Origin: Betaproteobacteria bacterium
Lineage (GTDB): Bacteria; Pseudomonadota; Gammaproteobacteria; Burkholderiales; Burkholderiaceae_C
Reading direction: 5' to 3'
Length of the DNA: 8,001 nucleotides
Assembly (NCBI GenBank): GCA_005882155.1
Contig: VBCQ01000403.1
Span: 1 to 8,001, forward strand
Position numbers and translations under genes: made by a program. Below are positions 5,896-8,001 of this stretch, piece after piece; position 1 is the first letter of the stretch, and the number at the start of each line of letters is the position of its first letter. Under the pieces are notes generated by a model. The model was given only the letters and a program-made list of their open reading frames with translations. It had not been told where the DNA came from and did no database searches.

Positions 5896-7866
5896 TCAGC
5901 AAGCACTTCGTTCCACCGCGTTCGCCTGCCGCGCACGCCTCACCCAGCGCACAAGCACTTCCCCGAGCTGATCCGGATCGATCGGCTTCGACAGGAAATC
6001 ATTCATGCCGTGGCGAAGCGCTGAGTCGCGTTCGGAGACGAGCACGTCGGCCGTCAGCGCGATGATCGGCAGCGCCAACGCACCGTAGCGGCGGCGAATT
6101 GCGATGGTCGCGTCGATGCCGCCCATCACCGGCATCTGCAAGTCCATCAGCACCGCGTCGAATGCGCCTTGCGAGCGCTCGACGGCGGCCAGCGCTTCGG
6201 CGCCGTTGACCGCCACCGTGACGTTGGCGCCCCATTGCTCCAGAGTCGCCTCGGCGACCAGCGTGTTCACCGCGTTGTCTTCGGCGAGCAGGATGCGCGC
6301 GCCCTGCAATTCGGCGAGCGAAGTCTCGGGCTCGTCGTTGCGTTCGCGGCGCGCCGGTGCGCCCTGCAGCGGCAGCTCGGCCCAGAAGCGACTGCCCGCG
6401 CCGAACGTGCTGTCGACGCCGACCGCGCCACCCATCAGCTCGGCGAGCTGGCGACAAATGCTCAAGCCGAGGCCGGTGCCGCCGTATTGACGCGTCGTCG
6501 AGCTGTCGGCTTGCGAGAACGGCTGGAACAGGCGCGGCAGCAGTTGCGGGGCGACGCCGGGTCCGGTGTCGCTGACCTCCATGCGCACCCGGCCGCCGGG
6601 TTGCGACGTGACCGTCACGTCGACGCGGCCGCGCGCCGTGAACTTGAGTGCGTTGCTCGCGTAGTTGCCGAGAATCTGCCGCACTCGAACCGGGTCGCCG
6701 CGCACCCAGTGCGGCACCGCGGCGCCGATCTCGAGCTTGAACGCCAAGCCCTTGGCGCGCGCGAGCTCGGCGTAGGCACTGCGCAGCTTCACGAGCAGGG
6801 CATGCAGATCGAACACCACATGCTCGACCGACAAGCGGCCGGCTTCGATCTTCGACAAGTCGAGGATGTCGGAGATGATGCCGGCCAATGCCTCGGCGCT
6901 GTCCTGAATCCGCTCGAGGTACTCGCGCTGCCGCGCCGCACTGACGTTCGGTGCCATCGCGAGACGCACCAAGCCGAGCATGCCGTTGAGCGGCGTGCGG
7001 ATTTCGTGACTCGTGTTGGCGAGGAAATCGCTCTTTGCTTTGTTCGCGGCCTCGGCCTGCTCCTTCGCCGCGGCCAGTGCCTGGTCGATGCGGCGGCGAT
7101 CGGTGATGTCGTCGATGATCCAGATCGATCCGCCCGTCACCGGCTGCTCGGGGTCGATCGCGCGGGCGCGCACGCGGGTCCAGAACACGCTGCCGTCACG
7201 CCGCGCCATCTGGAACTCGCCTTCGAAGACTTCGCAGCTCGCGAGCAGCGGCCCGGCGCGCTTTCCGATCTCGGCATAGGACTCGTCGCTCGGCCACACC
7301 ACGCGGCCGAGCTGACCGGCAATCGTGCCGAGCGGCCAGCCGAACATCTCTTCGAATCGCGGGTTCGCATGCTGGAACACCCGGTCGCGCGTGAACGCGA
7401 TGCCGACGACCGCGTTATTGAGGATCGCCTCGTACTGCAATCGCCGCCGATCGAGCGCGCCGACATCGCGCAGCACTGCGACCAGGCAAGTTACGCCGTT
7501 CTGGTCGAACAGCGCGGCTGAAATCTGCAGCGGCAGTCGGCGTCCGTCTTTCGAGCGGAAGGTTACGCCGTAGTCGTCGACGCGGCCTTCGACACGCAGC
7601 CGCTGGATGTAGCGCTCGCGCAGCTTCGGCTCGATCCACAGGCCGAGGTCGACGGCGCGCTGGCCCACCAGCTCGTCGCTCGCATATCCGGTCAATTGAA
7701 TGAAAGCCGGATTGACCATCAGCATCCGGCCCGAGTCGAGCTCGGTGACGGTGACGGGCTCAGGGCTCACGTCGAACAGGCGCGACATCAGCGCCTCGGA
7801 CGGCGCGAGTGCTGAAGCGTTGAGTGGATGGGGGGCGTTCATCGAGTGGGGCGGCCAGCGCCTCAT
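5896..7866 (-). CDS. Hybrid sensor histidine kinase: PAS-PAS-HisKA-HATPase-receiver, soluble
   Basis: This 656-residue hybrid two-component kinase has, in order: PAS 1 (about 27-136, with NPAFIQLTGY), PAS 2 (about 143-258, with NPRFEEMFGW and a PAC-like end IIDDITDRRR), a coiled linker rich in Ala/Glu/Lys (262-279), HisKA with phospho-acceptor His287 in SHEIRTPLNG, HATPase (about 390-500) with N-box NYASNALKFT (401-410), G1 DTGPG (433-437) and G2 GGTGLGLS (462-469), then a receiver (about 523-640) with acidic pocket Glu529/Asp530, phospho-acceptor Asp575 in LMDLQMP and Lys627 in SKP. No signal peptide or membrane segment is seen, so it is probably cytoplasmic, sensing through its PAS domains. 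There is no HPt domain or output domain, so a separate phosphotransfer partner is needed and none is in the window. A TAA at 7872-7870 blocks upstream extension. ATG 7866 lacks a ribosome binding site; ATG 7842 (648 residues) is equally plausible. ATG 7788 has GAGG 5 nt upstream but would remove a pre-PAS helix (PSEALMSRLF). The ligand is unknown. Confidence 0.93.
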   Translation of the reverse strand: MRRWPPHSMNAPHPLNASALAPSEALMSRLFDVSPEPVTVTELDSGRMLMVNPAFIQLTGYASDELVGQRAVDLGLWIEPKLRERYIQRLRVEGRVDDYGVTFRSKDGRRLPLQISAALFDQNGVTCLVAVLRDVGALDRRRLQYEAILNNAVVGIAFTRDRVFQHANPRFEEMFGWPLGTIAGQLGRVVWPSDESYAEIGKRAGPLLASCEVFEGEFQMARRDGSVFWTRVRARAIDPEQPVTGGSIWIIDDITDRRRIDQALAAAKEQAEAANKAKSDFLANTSHEIRTPLNGMLGLVRLAMAPNVSAARQREYLERIQDSAEALAGIISDILDLSKIEAGRLSVEHVVFDLHALLVKLRSAYAELARAKGLAFKLEIGAAVPHWVRGDPVRVRQILGNYASNALKFTARGRVDVTVTSQPGGRVRMEVSDTGPGVAPQLLPRLFQPFSQADSSTTRQYGGTGLGLSICRQLAELMGGAVGVDSTFGAGSRFWAELPLQGAPARRERNDEPETSLAELQGARILLAEDNAVNTLVAEATLEQWGANVTVAVNGAEALAAVERSQGAFDAVLMDLQMPVMGGIDATIAIRRRYGALALPIIALTADVLVSERDSALRHGMNDFLSKPIDPDQLGEVLVRWVRRARQANAVERSAC

Positions 7867-7868
7867 CG

Positions 7869-7898
7869 ATTACAACCCGGGCGCCTTCGGCCGAACAA
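7869..7898 (-). promoter_or_regulatory. Weak sigma70-like promoter candidate for the hybrid kinase
   Basis: Reading the minus strand, TTGTTC (7898-7893) and TGTAAT (7874-7869) are 18 nt apart. The -10 matches TATAAT in 5 of 6 positions, but the -35 matches TTGACA in only 3 of 6. The -10 lies 2 nt from ATG 7866, so transcription would begin at or inside that codon. If the promoter is real, translation should start at 7842 or 7788. Found by eye only. Confidence 0.3.
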
Positions 7899-7905
7899 GC
7901 GAACT

Positions 7906-7925
7906 AGCACCGGAAATGCGGTGCT
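7906..7925. repeat. 7-bp perfect inverted repeat upstream of the hybrid kinase
   Basis: AGCACCG, six bases, then CGGTGCT. It lies just upstream of the candidate -35, a position where an operator could act. It could equally be a small hairpin. No T-tract follows on either strand, so an intrinsic terminator is unlikely. Confidence 0.5.
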
Positions 7926-7967
7926 GTTACTACGTCACGCGCCGGCCGCTGGAAAGCTGAGGTTTTT

Positions 7968-8001
7968 CACCACAGAGACCACAGGCAACACGGAGGAATT
8001 C
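7968..8001. repeat. Degenerate 9-nt periodic sequence, possible edge of a dispersed intergenic repeat
   Basis: Three consecutive 9-mers, CACCACAGA, GACCACAGG and CAACACGGA, share an ACxACxG-like pattern and are followed by GGAATTC at the window end. Non-coding 'CACAGAG/CACGGAGG' tracts of this kind are, as far as I recall, widespread between genes in many environmental proteobacteria, with unknown function. Its extent beyond 8001 cannot be seen. The remainder of the 7867-8001 gap holds no gene that I can support. Confidence 0.45.

Noticed and set aside
5869..5896. AGTGAA/TTCACT as a bidirectional terminator between the convergent genes
   Set aside because: A 6-bp AT-containing stem with a loop of 16 nt and no T-tract is too weak to call.
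6169..7521. 450-codon plus-strand open frame opposite the hybrid kinase
   Set aside because: Shadow frame of a well-supported kinase with all catalytic motifs; Arg/Ala-rich composition and no domain.
5872..8001. EcoRI sites (GAATTC) at 5872-5877 and at the very end of the window as cloning joints
   Set aside because: Two six-base sites in 8 kb need no special explanation, and genes and composition are continuous across the first one.

Overview
The window is GC-rich and densely coding. It looks like a Proteobacterial chromosome, most likely a Betaproteobacterium of the Burkholderiales; this placement is inferred from composition, gene style and gene order, not from a marker gene. Almost the whole left three quarters (2-5873) is one plus-strand operon for taking up and degrading a four-carbon sugar acid. 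The right quarter holds a single minus-strand hybrid sensor kinase that converges on the operon, followed by about 135 bp of non-coding sequence.

The operon order is otnK (only its last 47 codons are inside the window), otnC, otnI, denD, then the TRAP transporter genes dctP, dctQ and dctM. Genes overlap by ATGA or lie 2-25 nt apart, so they are probably co-transcribed and partly translationally coupled. As known for these families, DenD oxidises D-erythronate to 2-dehydro-D-erythronate, OtnI isomerises it to the 3-dehydro form, OtnK phosphorylates O-4, and OtnC decarboxylates the product to dihydroxyacetone phosphate and CO2. The TRAP system (periplasmic binding protein, small and large membrane subunits) is the likely importer of the tetronate. 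The dehydrogenase is an extended SDR of the DenD type, which favours D-erythronate over L-threonate as substrate. No regulator of the operon lies in the window; its promoter must be upstream.

The most striking feature is inside dctM. A 468-bp segment (156 codons) is present twice in exact head-to-tail tandem (4321-4788 and 4789-5256), with no mismatch seen between the copies. The reading frame stays open, so the gene encodes 591 residues instead of the usual roughly 430; deleting one copy gives a normal 435-residue protein. It is either a very recent in-frame duplication that duplicates several membrane segments of the transporter, or an assembly error. A second point of interest is OtnC: two positions that align by eye with zinc ligands of L-fuculose-phosphate aldolase are Thr and Leu.

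The kinase (5896-7866, minus) has PAS-PAS-HisKA-HATPase-receiver architecture with intact phospho-acceptor residues and no membrane segment; its partner is not in the window. Upstream of it lie a weak promoter candidate, a 7-bp perfect inverted repeat, and at the window edge a degenerate 9-nt periodic sequence that may be the start of a dispersed intergenic repeat.
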